DNA from: Mucilaginibacter sp.
GTDB taxonomy: Bacteria > Bacteroidota > Bacteroidia > Sphingobacteriales > Sphingobacteriaceae
DNA: 64,000 nucleotides
NCBI GenBank assembly: GCA_028287895.1
Contig: JAQBOV010000050.1
Coordinates: 37,460 to 101,459 of the forward strand
Direction of reading: 5' to 3'
A program made the position numbers and the translations under genes. Below the pieces are notes generated by a model. The model was not told the origin of the DNA. It worked only from the letters and a program-made list of their open reading frames with translations, and searched no databases. Positions 27,816-38,680 of the stretch are shown piece after piece (position 1 is the stretch's first letter; each line of letters opens with the position of its first letter).

Positions 27816-27817
<2 letters not shown>
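27740..27817. repeat. Palindromic GC-rich intergenic element (copy A), probable terminator for ligA
   Basis: AGCCCCCT at 27740 and AGGGGCT at 27810 bound a 78-base element made of two imperfect halves around TTTTAAAAAA. The right half, read on the minus strand, forms GCCCACCCTGC / GGCAAGGGAGGGC followed by TTTTTT, which would terminate ligA just past its stop codon. A related element lies at 38614-38680. Repeats with this AGCCCC...GGGGCT layout are, from memory, common between genes of Sphingobacteriaceae. Confidence 0.6.
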
Positions 27818-29852
<2,035 letters not shown>

Positions 29853-30000
29853 CTAGTGATTAGTGAGGGAGGATCGGTTTTTGTTTGAGAAGGATACTTA
29901 ACAAACATTAACAATTTTTAACTCAGGGATTTAAAAGATAAGAGCATCTTTACATAGCCGACTCATTTTATCCTATCCATTTCCACCTGAATCAAAGCTC

Positions 30001-30834
30001 ATGAAATCCGGTTTATTGTTTGTATTGATTTTATTAATCAGTTCCAGGGCTTTTGCCCAAAGCTCCGTTAAAGGTGTTATTACTGACGCCGAAGATAATA
30101 AACCCGTTCCCTACGTTAGTATCGGGATTATTAATAAAACTGATGGCACGGTCTCCACTGTAACGGGAAATTTTAAAATCGATCTGGATGTACAGGTCAA
30201 CGATAGCGATACTTTGAAATTTTCGAGCGTTGGTTATAAAAGCAAGGCTTTTTTAGTTGCTGATATTCACCATATGCTTAGCGATAGCCTGCTGCGTGTT
30301 TCGTTAGAAAAGTCTGTTAAGGAGTTAAAGCAGGCGGATGTTAATTACAAACGGGTCAAAGTGAAAATACTTGGATACGAAACGGAATCAAAATTATTTG
30401 GTTATGGTTTCAGTTCAAATGTTATGGGCGGGCAGGCAGGGGTAAGGATACCCATTAAGCACTCAAATACCAGTATCGAAAATTTCAGTTTTTTTATCAT
30501 CCGCAACTCCTTTGAACGTTTAACTTTTCGGTTAAATGTTTACCAGATAACTGACGGAAAGCCCGGTACTAATATTTTAAACGATAATATTATTCTGAAA
30601 ATAGGGGATAAGCAAACCGGTAAAATAACGGTTGACCTGTCTTCCTATCACATTACTGCCGATAACGATGTACTAGTCGGATTGGAATGGATCGAAGCCC
30701 AGCCTGCGACCACAACAGGCACATTTGCGATTGCGGCTGTTCTTTTTGGTTCTACTTATTTTAAGCAGGCAAGCCAATATTACTGGCAAAAACGGCGAAC
30801 CGGGTTAGGGTTTAGTGTGAAGGCTGATTATTGA
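30001..30834 (+). CDS. Carboxypeptidase-like regulatory domain protein, exported
   Basis: 277 residues with a clear signal peptide (MKSGLLFVLILLISSRAFAQ) and an N-terminal carboxypeptidase-regulatory-like domain (VKGVITDAEDNKPVPYVSIG to about residue 108). The remaining 165 residues look like a beta-sandwich rather than a plug or barrel, so it is not a TonB receptor. It has no cotranscribed partner: ligA diverges from it and a non-coding stretch follows. Function unknown; surface or periplasmic location is inferred. Confidence 0.7.
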   Translation: MKSGLLFVLILLISSRAFAQSSVKGVITDAEDNKPVPYVSIGIINKTDGTVSTVTGNFKIDLDVQVNDSDTLKFSSVGYKSKAFLVADIHHMLSDSLLRVSLEKSVKELKQADVNYKRVKVKILGYETESKLFGYGFSSNVMGGQAGVRIPIKHSNTSIENFSFFIIRNSFERLTFRLNVYQITDGKPGTNILNDNIILKIGDKQTGKITVDLSSYHITADNDVLVGLEWIEAQPATTTGTFAIAAVLFGSTYFKQASQYYWQKRRTGLGFSVKADY

Positions 30835-31307
30835 TCGGTGAATATTGAGTGGTTTTTGTTTCACTGGACGTACACGTTGTAGCGTGCAACCGCACTTGCA
30901 ATCAGTGGGACATAATTTGCACAAGTGTGGAAAAATTTCCACGGGTTTAATATTAATTAGTCTTATATTACGCTGTAAAATGAAAATAGCCGAACCTCGC
31001 GTCCAGCTACCTTACTAATTAATTTAACTGTATTACTAAATGCAACAATAGTGCCAACGGCAAACTTGCTGCGTTCGAAGCTGTAAAAACGGGATGCTTT
31101 ACTATCCGGAGGGTCTTTTATAGCCTGAAAGGTAATTTAGCAAGATACTTTCAGCATATTGCGGTTGTAATCCGTAGGAAGCAATCTGTACTGTATCCAG
31201 GTCGCTTTACATTGACCTCAATTGCTGATGGGAATGATGATTTGATTTCGCTGCTCAGAATCAACGAAACAATTTAATCAAACAAATCAACCGTTCTGAC
31301 CGAAGAA
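30835..31307. other. Non-coding stretch with a short palindrome
   Basis: 473 bases with no frame over about 40 codons that resembles protein. GTGGAAA-AA-TTTCCAC, a 7-bp inverted repeat, lies at 30927-30942. AT-rich sequence follows to about 31050. The stretch 31080-31280 has more balanced composition and might be decayed coding DNA, but nothing recognisable remains in any frame I read. Confidence 0.35.
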
Positions 31308-33116
31308 TCAATGCTTCTCCGTCCCCTGCGCAGGCTCTTTTGCCAGCATGGCTTCTTTTATCAGTTTTACAGGTGCGCTGCCATAGCTTAGAAACTTTTC
31401 GTTAAACTCTTTCAGCTTATACTTGTCGCCCATTTTGCTTTTGTAGTCATCACGCAGGTCGAGGATCTCTTTGTAGCCGGTAAAATAGCTATCTAATTGC
31501 ACGCTGGTTACACTTACACGTTTCCATTTGCCATCAGCTTCGGCCTGCTGCTGAAAAGCTTCGTGTGTAAGCATGGTAATCGCTTGTTGTCTGGGCATAT
31601 TCAGGCTATGCACGCCATAATCCAGAATGGTATTGCATACCGAGCGCAGGTTCCATTTATACCACATCAGCCACATTTCCGGTTCGTTGTCGCCATAGCC
31701 ATTATCCAGCATCATTTGTTCGCTGTAAACGGCCCACCCCTCTACCATCGCGCCATTACCAAAAACGGATTTGATCATACTTGGCGCTTTATTGGCATAC
31801 ATCAGCTGCACATAATGCCCCGGTATTGCCTCGTGAATACACAATATCTGCAAAATGTACTGGTTATATTCCCGCAGATAGCTTTCGGCCTTTTCAGGTG
31901 CCCACCCGCTTAAGCTGCCTACATTGAAATAGGCGTTTTGCCTGATATCATACGGTCCCGGCGAACTCATCGATGCACCCGCGACTCCGGCCATGTAGCC
32001 CGGCTCCCTGCGTACCACTAAAGGTTTTGTAGGGTCCAGGGTAACCAGGTCCTTTGTCCTTACGAAGGCAGATAACTTGGGCAGTTGCTTTTCAATCGCC
32101 GCCTGGAACTCAGCCGGCGCAACATGCTTTGCCGACAGGGTATCAATCATTTTACCGATCATATCCAGCGTATCGGCAGGCTTGGGTTGAGTGCCAAAAT
32201 ACCTTGTCCACAGTTTAAGTGTAAGTTTAGCCATCTCATGGTGAACATATTTTTTTCGTTCTATGGCTGCATTGTAAATCTGCTGGGCAGTCTCTGATGC
32301 CTGCGTTTCGTACTTGAATTTCTCCCCATACAGGTCTTTGCCCAGCCTGAAACTGCGGGGATGATCATTTTTCAGGTTTTTCAGATATTCAGCAAACTGC
32401 TTAATAGCATCAGCAGAGAGTTTGGCCCGGTCGAGCATCAGTTTTTTAGTAGCCTCCGGTATATTTGTTTTTTTAAGCGAATCGGCAAAGTCGTTCTCAA
32501 TTACGCTTACTCCCCCCAGGTGCTGCTCAATAGCCAGGCTGGTGAGTTCGGTAACCGGATTTTTAAGCTGCAATTCGGCTGCTTTATAATAAGCCGGTAT
32601 ACCAGCCATCTTCTGGTAAAAGTTGGTGAGGCGTTTTGCGAGCGGGGCATAGTGCTCGTTCAGGATATAGGCGAAGGTGCCGATAATGTTGTAAGAGGAT
32701 GGGTCCCATTCGTAAGCTTTTAATTGCTCCAGCTGCCACTGCATGTATTGCATCTGGTTTTGCATCATGGCATAATCCATTTTGTTGGTCTCCAAAAAAG
32801 CGGTGGGCGTGTATCTGCCAAGCGAATCGAGCTGCACTTTGGTAAAGTTGATCAGTTTTTCCCTGTATTTTTTATCCGGGATAAACAACAGGCTATCATA
32901 TTTATGATAGCCGACGCTGGTGGCCCAATCGGGGTTCAGCTTCCATAACTCCTCTAAAAAATGGGTTTCATAATTATTAAAAGCAACATCATCCATGCTG
33001 CCTTGCATCGGGCCTACTGATGCATCCTTTTTACATGCGGTAAAGAAAAACACAAAAAGGGCGAAAGCTAATATTTTTTTGATCACTGGCGATTTTTTTC
33101 TTGGTTGGATAAACAT
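31308..33116 (-). CDS. DUF885 family lipoprotein (peptidase-like)
   Basis: 602 residues. The N-terminus ends in a lipobox (ALFVFFFTAC), so it is a predicted lipoprotein of the periplasm or outer membrane. The body matches the DUF885 family, which has the putative metal site HEAIPGHYVQ and a gluzincin-like arrangement; the later RQQAITMLTHEAFQQQAEAD region is also typical. Proteolytic activity is suspected for the family but not shown here. The first in-frame ATG at 33116 gives a long basic n-region (MFIQPRKKSPVIKK), which is acceptable for a lipoprotein signal. Single-gene unit. Confidence 0.85.
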   Translation of the reverse strand: MFIQPRKKSPVIKKILAFALFVFFFTACKKDASVGPMQGSMDDVAFNNYETHFLEELWKLNPDWATSVGYHKYDSLLFIPDKKYREKLINFTKVQLDSLGRYTPTAFLETNKMDYAMMQNQMQYMQWQLEQLKAYEWDPSSYNIIGTFAYILNEHYAPLAKRLTNFYQKMAGIPAYYKAAELQLKNPVTELTSLAIEQHLGGVSVIENDFADSLKKTNIPEATKKLMLDRAKLSADAIKQFAEYLKNLKNDHPRSFRLGKDLYGEKFKYETQASETAQQIYNAAIERKKYVHHEMAKLTLKLWTRYFGTQPKPADTLDMIGKMIDTLSAKHVAPAEFQAAIEKQLPKLSAFVRTKDLVTLDPTKPLVVRREPGYMAGVAGASMSSPGPYDIRQNAYFNVGSLSGWAPEKAESYLREYNQYILQILCIHEAIPGHYVQLMYANKAPSMIKSVFGNGAMVEGWAVYSEQMMLDNGYGDNEPEMWLMWYKWNLRSVCNTILDYGVHSLNMPRQQAITMLTHEAFQQQAEADGKWKRVSVTSVQLDSYFTGYKEILDLRDDYKSKMGDKYKLKEFNEKFLSYGSAPVKLIKEAMLAKEPAQGTEKH

Positions 33117-33242
33117 AAAACTTTTTACATGAAAAAGCCTAATTTAAGCCAAACACTGTTGTAAAAATTTAGGTGAAGCTTTATTTTATATCACGTCAAC
33201 TATTTATTGGATTGATTTGTATAGTAATTAAAGATTTGCTCC

Positions 33243-33713
33243 ATGTACAACCAGCATGAGATATTAATAGGCGAACTGGTAAAACTGCTAAACGGCGGTA
33301 CTGCCCACGCCGGCCTTGAGGATGCACTCAATGGCCTGCCGGCCAAACTGCGGGGCGTAAAGCCGGATAAGCTGCCTTACACCATATGGCAACTGGTTGA
33401 GCATATCCGCATAACCCAGTGGGATATGGTCAGGTTTAGTAAAGATGAAAAACACCGGTCGCCGAAATGGCCCGATGATTACTGGGTAAAAGAAGATGCG
33501 CCTGCCGACCAAGCAGCATGGACCGGTTCGCTAAAGCAAATAAATGATGACCGACAGGAGTTTATTGGGCTTTTAAAGAGCGAAGATATTTATAAGCCCA
33601 TACCTTACGGCCAAGGGCAAAGTATACTGCTTGAGGCCCTGCAAATTGCCGATCATAATGCTTACCACATCGCCGAAATTGTGGTGATAAGGAGACTGCT
33701 GGGAGCGTGGTAG
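33243..33713 (+). CDS. DinB-like (YfiT/DinB four-helix bundle) protein
   Basis: 156 residues, all helical in appearance. Three histidines in the DinB arrangement, H54 (LVEHIRITQW), H138 and H142 (IADHNAYHIAEI), form the expected metal site. The superfamily includes thiol-dependent transferases; the substrate cannot be told. A near-consensus -7 sequence AAGATTTG lies at 33231-33238, immediately before the ATG. Confidence 0.78.
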   Translation: MYNQHEILIGELVKLLNGGTAHAGLEDALNGLPAKLRGVKPDKLPYTIWQLVEHIRITQWDMVRFSKDEKHRSPKWPDDYWVKEDAPADQAAWTGSLKQINDDRQEFIGLLKSEDIYKPIPYGQGQSILLEALQIADHNAYHIAEIVVIRRLLGAW

Positions 33714-33720
33714 TTCTCCT

Positions 33721-33840
33721 GAGTATTGAGTTGTGAGTCTGGAGTATTAAGTTGTCAGTTAAGCAGGTCTTTAAACCTGATAACTCCAAACCAGGTTCCC
33801 GGGTATTAACTTATGAGTTAAGCAAGATCTTCTTAGCGCT
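33721..33840. repeat. Three imperfect GAGTATT...AGTT repeats
   Basis: Units start at 33721 (GAGTATTGAGTTGTGAGTC), 33742 (GAGTATTAAGTTGTCAGTTA) and 33811 (GGGTATTAACTTATGAGTTA). The second and third continue with AAGCAGGTCT and AAGCAAGATCT and agree at about 24 of 29 positions. They fill the gap between the converging DinB-like and hydrolase genes. No hairpin with a T run was found. Role unknown. Confidence 0.45.
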
Positions 33841-33880
33841 CATAAGTTCAAACTCATCACGCCAAACTTACAACCCAAAG

Positions 33881-35179
33881 CTAATTCACCTTATTAACAA
33901 AGTTCACAATATCAGGCACTAACTCGGGCTTTAAGGGCAGATTCGGTTTGCTGTAGGTTGCTAAATTTTGATCCTTATCAGCAGGGGCCTCTTTCATCAC
34001 GTGGTTCATGCCTGGTATAATAGTTAGCGTGGCATCGGATTTGACCTTCTTCAGTTTCTCGGCGTCAGCAACAGAAATTTGCACATCGGTGGCACCCTGT
34101 ATGATCAATATAGGTACTTTTACTATTTTGAAAACACGTAAAGGCTGATACCTGCAATAAGACATTAAATATCGTTGTTTGGACGGACTGGCAAGAAAAT
34201 ATAATGCCGGGTCAATATTATCAATGGTTTTGCCCTTTTTCATACTGTCCAACAGTGTTTTAAAACCATCCTGGATAAATTGAGGCTTCGATTTTAGCTG
34301 TTCAGTCAGAAATTTATCTCCCTGTTCGCTGGTGGCATTTACAGAGATAAAAGCTTTTGCAGGCTGATCACGCGAGGCCAGCATACCTACCAACGAGCCT
34401 TCGCCATGGCCAAGTATAATAATCTTTGAGAACCGCTGGTCGTCATTCAGCAAACCAATCAGGCCAACGGCATCATCGACATAATCATCAAAACGCAGGT
34501 CTTCAGGTTTATTGGTGGTTTTGCTTTCGCCCACCATCCTTTTGTCGTAACGTACCGAAGCGATGCCATTTTTGCCTAAGCCTTCGGCCAAAAGTTTGTA
34601 GCTGTCATCATTTACATCAAGTTGTGGATTATTTCCATTACGGTCTGTGGGCCCGGCGTCGGCGATAATGATCACTACAGGAATTTTGCCTGACGCATTT
34701 TTGGGTATTGTTAATGTCCCGATAATTGATCCCGATAAAGTTTTTAAAACTATTGGCGACTCCGATAGTGAAGCATCTATGGCCGGGCCCGGGCGGGTGC
34801 CTGACAGGGCAGACTCCTGGTAAGGTCGTAAAAGCAGGCCTGCAATTTTATTTTCTTTATTTAGCGATATGCTTAACGAAAGCGCTGAATTTTTAAAAGT
34901 AGCCTTGTATATGGCAACAGGTTCAGCATAGCTGGTAAATGTTGTTTGCTCAAGGTTGCCCAATTGGGTCTTAAGCTGTATGGCGGTGCCTTTAAAGTCA
35001 TCAGGAGTGAGGGCGCTCTTCATTTCAGGGCCGAACATTTTATAAATGCTGTCAGGTTGTTCCTTGTTAAAAAACAGCTTGAACTTATTTACTGCAACAG
35101 CATAATTAACCGGCTCAGTTTGTGCACGCGCATTGATCGCGGATATTAGGGTCAATAGTAAGAAAAAGGTTTTCTTCAT
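33881..35179 (-). CDS. Secreted alpha/beta hydrolase with DUF3887-like N-terminus and altered nucleophile
   Basis: 432 residues from the ATG at 35179, which gives a clean signal peptide (MKKTFFLLLTLISAINARAQ); the frame stays open to 35290 but the extension is not signal-like. Residues 25-115 resemble a DUF3887 domain. The rest is an alpha/beta hydrolase of the serine-aminopeptidase type, with GPTDRNGNNP near 176. The nucleophile elbow reads ILGHGEGSLVG, so position 259 is Gly (codon GGC at 34403-34405) where relatives have Ser in GHSEG. The Asp (GATDVQI) and His (GMNHVMKEA) of the triad look intact. Probably inactive as a serine hydrolase, unless the base is a sequencing error. Confidence 0.78.
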   Translation of the reverse strand: MKKTFFLLLTLISAINARAQTEPVNYAVAVNKFKLFFNKEQPDSIYKMFGPEMKSALTPDDFKGTAIQLKTQLGNLEQTTFTSYAEPVAIYKATFKNSALSLSISLNKENKIAGLLLRPYQESALSGTRPGPAIDASLSESPIVLKTLSGSIIGTLTIPKNASGKIPVVIIIADAGPTDRNGNNPQLDVNDDSYKLLAEGLGKNGIASVRYDKRMVGESKTTNKPEDLRFDDYVDDAVGLIGLLNDDQRFSKIIILGHGEGSLVGMLASRDQPAKAFISVNATSEQGDKFLTEQLKSKPQFIQDGFKTLLDSMKKGKTIDNIDPALYFLASPSKQRYLMSYCRYQPLRVFKIVKVPILIIQGATDVQISVADAEKLKKVKSDATLTIIPGMNHVMKEAPADKDQNLATYSKPNLPLKPELVPDIVNFVNKVN

Positions 35180-35515
35180 TTTACAATAATCGGGAAAACA
35201 AATATAGTACCTCAAATTGCATAAAATCAAACGTCCGATTTTTTTAATCAATATAAATTCGCATCCATGGCGTTCCGGCCTGATTTGCATTGAAATACAG
35301 ATGCTTATAAACCGGGTAAAAGTATTTTTATTGCAGTGGTTAATTTTGTTAATTAACTATATTTTTGATTAAGCGACAGTTTCCTGTAACGTGTATTATT
35401 AATTTACCGTTAAAATGCGGATATTAAATTTATCTGATTATAATTTTTAGTTCTTATATTGTCAACGTTTTTAACGCTTTAAACTATAAGTCGAAACTTC
35501 TACTTAAACCCTTTG
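35180..35515. promoter_or_regulatory. Divergent intergenic region
   Basis: 336 AT-rich bases between the divergent hydrolase and TonB-receptor-like genes. TATTTTTG at 35360-35367 fits the TAnnTTTG element, with TTG at 35331, but the 26-base spacer is too long. No other structure is apparent. Promoters for both genes are expected here. Confidence 0.35.
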
Positions 35516-37951
35516 ATGAGAATTATTGCCGGATGTTTCCTCACCGTATTATTTGCATATTCCTCAACATTTGCACAAACAACATTTTCGGCAATACAAG
35601 GCAAAGTTTTTACGGATAATGCCGGTGCTGCTGAGGGCCTGCCCGTGGTTTTGTTAAGGTCCCCGGATTCATCGGTTGTAAAGTCAACCATCAGCAGTAA
35701 AACGGGCGTGTTTTATTTTGATCATCTTAATGCAGGTAAATACATCCTATTTATTACCAAATTGAACTATAATAAATCCTATTCGGGGCCATACGAAGTT
35801 GCCCCGGGGAAGAACAGGGATATCGGCTTTATTCTGTTAAAACCGGCTGGAAAGATGCTTAAGGAAGTTTCTATTACGGGGAAAAAGGATTTTGCCGAGG
35901 TAAGGTCAGACAGGACAGTACTTAATGTAGATCAGAATATTATGGCAGCCGGCGCCTCATTGTATGATGTTTTAAACACATCGCCCGGGGTAAAGGTGGT
36001 TAATGATGATATTTTGTACAGGGGAGGGCAAAAAACAATGATCGCTATTGATGGCAAGCCGGTATTGTTTACGGGAGAAGAGCTGGTGAACTTTTTGAAG
36101 AATTTTCAAAGCAGCAGTATCAGCCAGGTTGAACTCATAGAAAACCCCGGTGCCAAATATGGGGCATCGGCCGGGGGCGGGATGATCAATATCATACTGA
36201 AGAAAAAAAAGGCGCCAGGTTCAAATTTTACAGTAACGGGATCGGCAGCATACGGACAGAAATATAAATCCGGCACCGGCCTTAATTATAACCTGCGCAC
36301 CGGGAAGCTGAATTTATATTCAAGCTACGGTTTTCAGGATAATAAGATTGACAAAAGCATCTATAATGACCGGAATGTTCTTGACTCAGGCCAGCTATAC
36401 AATTTTAAACTTAATTATGTTGCCACACTTAAAAATGTAAATAACAACTTTAGTATTGGTGGTGATTATCAGCTCACTAAAGGACAAAATATCGGTTTTT
36501 TGGTAAATGGATTTTATAATAATATAACCATCAATAAATTTAACAGCACGGTTGAATCTACCAACGGTCAGCGGGATTCCACCATCAATACGCAATCCGT
36601 TATCGACAGGAATATCAATAACTTGAGTTATAACCTGAATTATAGGGCCAACCTTGATCAGTCCGGCAATAGTGTTTTATCGGCAAATGGTGACTATTCC
36701 AATTATAACCGGCATTCGTCAGAAGTTCTTCAGAATAATTTTTTAAACGCGGCAGGACAGACGGATAATAACCCTATATTTTATCATGTTAATTCGCCTT
36801 CGCATATAACTATAAAATCAGCTAATATCGATTTCAAACAGGCATTGTCAAAGTCAGTTAGTTTTGAGGCCGGGATAAAAAGCAGCGGCGTAAACAGCGA
36901 CAATCAAATAATTTTTCAACAAAAAGTGAAGGGCGGGTATATACCTGTGACTAATTTTACCGATCATTTTATATATCATGAACGAATTGATGCCGCCTAC
37001 TTGCAATTTGACGGAAAATTTGGCAAGACCGGTTTAACGGTTGGTTTAAGGGACGAGAAGACTGCGTCTTCGTCAAGTTCTTTTAATCCGGGCGGGCAGG
37101 TAATCCCTGATTATAAGGGCTATAATAATATATTTCCGAAAGTACAGCTAAGCCAGGATATGGATAAAAATAACCAGCTTACTGCTTTCTACTCTCGCGA
37201 TATACAACGCCCCAATTACCAGGATCTTAACCCGTTTATTGGGTATGTAGACCATTTTTATTATAGTACCGGTAATCCTTACTTAAAGCCTGAATACATC
37301 AATACCTTCGATGTTTCTGATTTCGTGATGAAAAAGTATAAGGTAGGGTTGAGCGTGGTGATAACTGACGATTATTATAACACAATTTTTGAACAGGTCG
37401 ATTCAACAAAAAAGTATACTAATATAAAGGCTAACCTGGGCACAAGGTACCAGTATCTGCTGCATTTTAACATTCCGGTTGACATCACCAACTGGTGGAA
37501 TATTAATGCTGATTTGGTAGGTTACCATGAAAAATATAGCTACTACGGCGATAGAGTTGCCAGTAAAACGACAGACAACTTTTCGGCTATCCTTAACCAG
37601 AACTTTAAGCTGACCTCTAAATTAAGCGCTCAGTTATATAATCTTTATTATTCGTCAAGCTATTATATTATCAGCCAATACCAGGCGCAGTATTACATGA
37701 ATGCAGCCTTAAGTTACTCTGTTTTGGGGAATAAAGGGACTATAAAATTAGCTGTCATTGATATATTTAATACCTTTTACAATAAATATCAAACTAATTA
37801 CGCCAATCTCAACATCGCTTCTAAGGACAAACTGGGTTCGAGGTTTATATCTGCTACTTTTACCTATCATTTCGGTACTTCAGCAGCACGAAGCCGGAAC
37901 AATACTACTGATGAACAAAAGAGGCTTGGCGGAAGCAGCAATGAGAATTAA
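35516..37951 (+). CDS. TonB-dependent-receptor-like outer-membrane beta-barrel protein
   Basis: 811 residues of the outer-membrane beta-barrel family typical of Bacteroidota (OMP_b-brl_3). Order: signal peptide (MRIIAGCFLTVLFAYSSTFA), carboxypeptidase-regulatory-like domain (about 27-117), plug domain (about 120-240, with SPGVKVVNDDILYRGGQ and IELIENPGAKYGASAGGG-like VELIENPGAKYGAS), then a barrel to the end. No SusD-like partner lies nearby, so a glycan role is not implied. The ATG at 35516 is used; a TTG one codon earlier is also in frame. The substrate is unknown. Confidence 0.85.
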   Translation: MRIIAGCFLTVLFAYSSTFAQTTFSAIQGKVFTDNAGAAEGLPVVLLRSPDSSVVKSTISSKTGVFYFDHLNAGKYILFITKLNYNKSYSGPYEVAPGKNRDIGFILLKPAGKMLKEVSITGKKDFAEVRSDRTVLNVDQNIMAAGASLYDVLNTSPGVKVVNDDILYRGGQKTMIAIDGKPVLFTGEELVNFLKNFQSSSISQVELIENPGAKYGASAGGGMINIILKKKKAPGSNFTVTGSAAYGQKYKSGTGLNYNLRTGKLNLYSSYGFQDNKIDKSIYNDRNVLDSGQLYNFKLNYVATLKNVNNNFSIGGDYQLTKGQNIGFLVNGFYNNITINKFNSTVESTNGQRDSTINTQSVIDRNINNLSYNLNYRANLDQSGNSVLSANGDYSNYNRHSSEVLQNNFLNAAGQTDNNPIFYHVNSPSHITIKSANIDFKQALSKSVSFEAGIKSSGVNSDNQIIFQQKVKGGYIPVTNFTDHFIYHERIDAAYLQFDGKFGKTGLTVGLRDEKTASSSSSFNPGGQVIPDYKGYNNIFPKVQLSQDMDKNNQLTAFYSRDIQRPNYQDLNPFIGYVDHFYYSTGNPYLKPEYINTFDVSDFVMKKYKVGLSVVITDDYYNTIFEQVDSTKKYTNIKANLGTRYQYLLHFNIPVDITNWWNINADLVGYHEKYSYYGDRVASKTTDNFSAILNQNFKLTSKLSAQLYNLYYSSSYYIISQYQAQYYMNAALSYSVLGNKGTIKLAVIDIFNTFYNKYQTNYANLNIASKDKLGSRFISATFTYHFGTSAARSRNNTTDEQKRLGGSSNEN

Positions 37952-37954
37952 TAG

Positions 37955-38170
37955 TTAAGCCACCTTCATTTCGCGGTATTTACCTTTTATTTTGGTTACA
38001 AAGTAATTGCCTAAAGACGGGGCATGGCTGAACTTATTATAAACGGTTGCCGGTAACTTAAAATACTGCCACACGCCACCGCTATCCCTGAATTCAAGTT
38101 CCAATATCTTATTTTCGGGGTCGTATCCAACGCTTTGTAAAGCCGATGATTGTACCTGATGTCTTTCCAT
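37955..38170 (-). CDS. KTSC domain protein
   Basis: 71 residues matching the KTSC domain: a small beta-rich fold with SSALQSVGYDPENKILELEF at the N-terminus and KFSHAPSLGNYFVTKIKGKY at the C-terminus. The domain occurs alone or fused to RNA-related enzymes; its function is not established. It converges on the TonB-receptor-like gene, with stops 3 bases apart. Confidence 0.8.
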   Translation of the reverse strand: MERHQVQSSALQSVGYDPENKILELEFRDSGGVWQYFKLPATVYNKFSHAPSLGNYFVTKIKGKYREMKVA

Positions 38171-38242
38171 ATGGATGGGGCCAAAGCTTACATACCCTTC
38201 ATCATATTAAATTAAAAAGCCGGGAAATGGTTTTGGAAAATA

Positions 38243-38599
38243 TCAGCCTGCGTGGCCGCTGAGCATACTGCCAACAATAATCAGCAACACAATTAGTGTT
38301 ATAGCAGTGTATAAGTAATCTTTTTCGATAATAAAACCAATTGCCGAAAAAGCTACCCGTATAACCGGGGTAGCGATCAATAAAATAATACCCAATTGGA
38401 TGATGGCCTGTCCCTTAAAATTGAGCGTAGCATTGATAATGCCATTTGTATTATGAATAAACCAGGGCACACCTTTAAAAACATGATAGTCCGGGATACT
38501 GCCTCCGTGCCGATATATGAAAAATATCCCTCCGATAAACACAATCAGCATAGAGATAGTAACCCCGGCCCGAAGTATCCAGCCAATGATCACCTGCAT
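38243..38599 (-). CDS. DUF1634 family membrane protein
   Basis: 118 residues from the ATG at 38599 (MQVIIGWILRAGVTISMLIV). The frame is open to 38701, but that part translates the repeat element and ends inside the TSUP gene, so the internal ATG is preferred. Three membrane segments are visible (about 8-28, 60-85 and 95-115). DUF1634 proteins often sit beside TSUP transporters, as here, which suggests a partner or accessory role; this is inference from context. Confidence 0.8.
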   Translation of the reverse strand: MQVIIGWILRAGVTISMLIVFIGGIFFIYRHGGSIPDYHVFKGVPWFIHNTNGIINATLNFKGQAIIQLGIILLIATPVIRVAFSAIGFIIEKDYLYTAITLIVLLIIVGSMLSGHAG

Positions 38600-38613
38600 G
38601 TCCTTGTCTTTAA

Positions 38614-38680
38614 AGCCCCTCAACCCCCTAAAAGGGGAGTTTTTAGCCTTATGTTCCCCCTTTAGAGGGTTAGGAGGGTT
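38614..38680. repeat. Palindromic GC-rich intergenic element (copy B)
   Basis: Begins AGCCCCTCAACCCCCT at 38614 and ends AGGAGGGTT at 38680. It contains two hairpins: CCCCT-AAA-AGGGG (38625-38637) and CCCT-TTAG-AGGG further right, joined by GTTTTTAGCC. Layout and wording resemble copy A at 27740-27817. It fills the gap between the TSUP and DUF1634 genes and supplies the last bases of the TSUP stop codon. Confidence 0.6.

Noticed and set aside
30835..31307. Decayed gene
   Set aside because: Balanced composition hinted at old coding DNA, but no frame on either strand gave a recognisable protein fragment.
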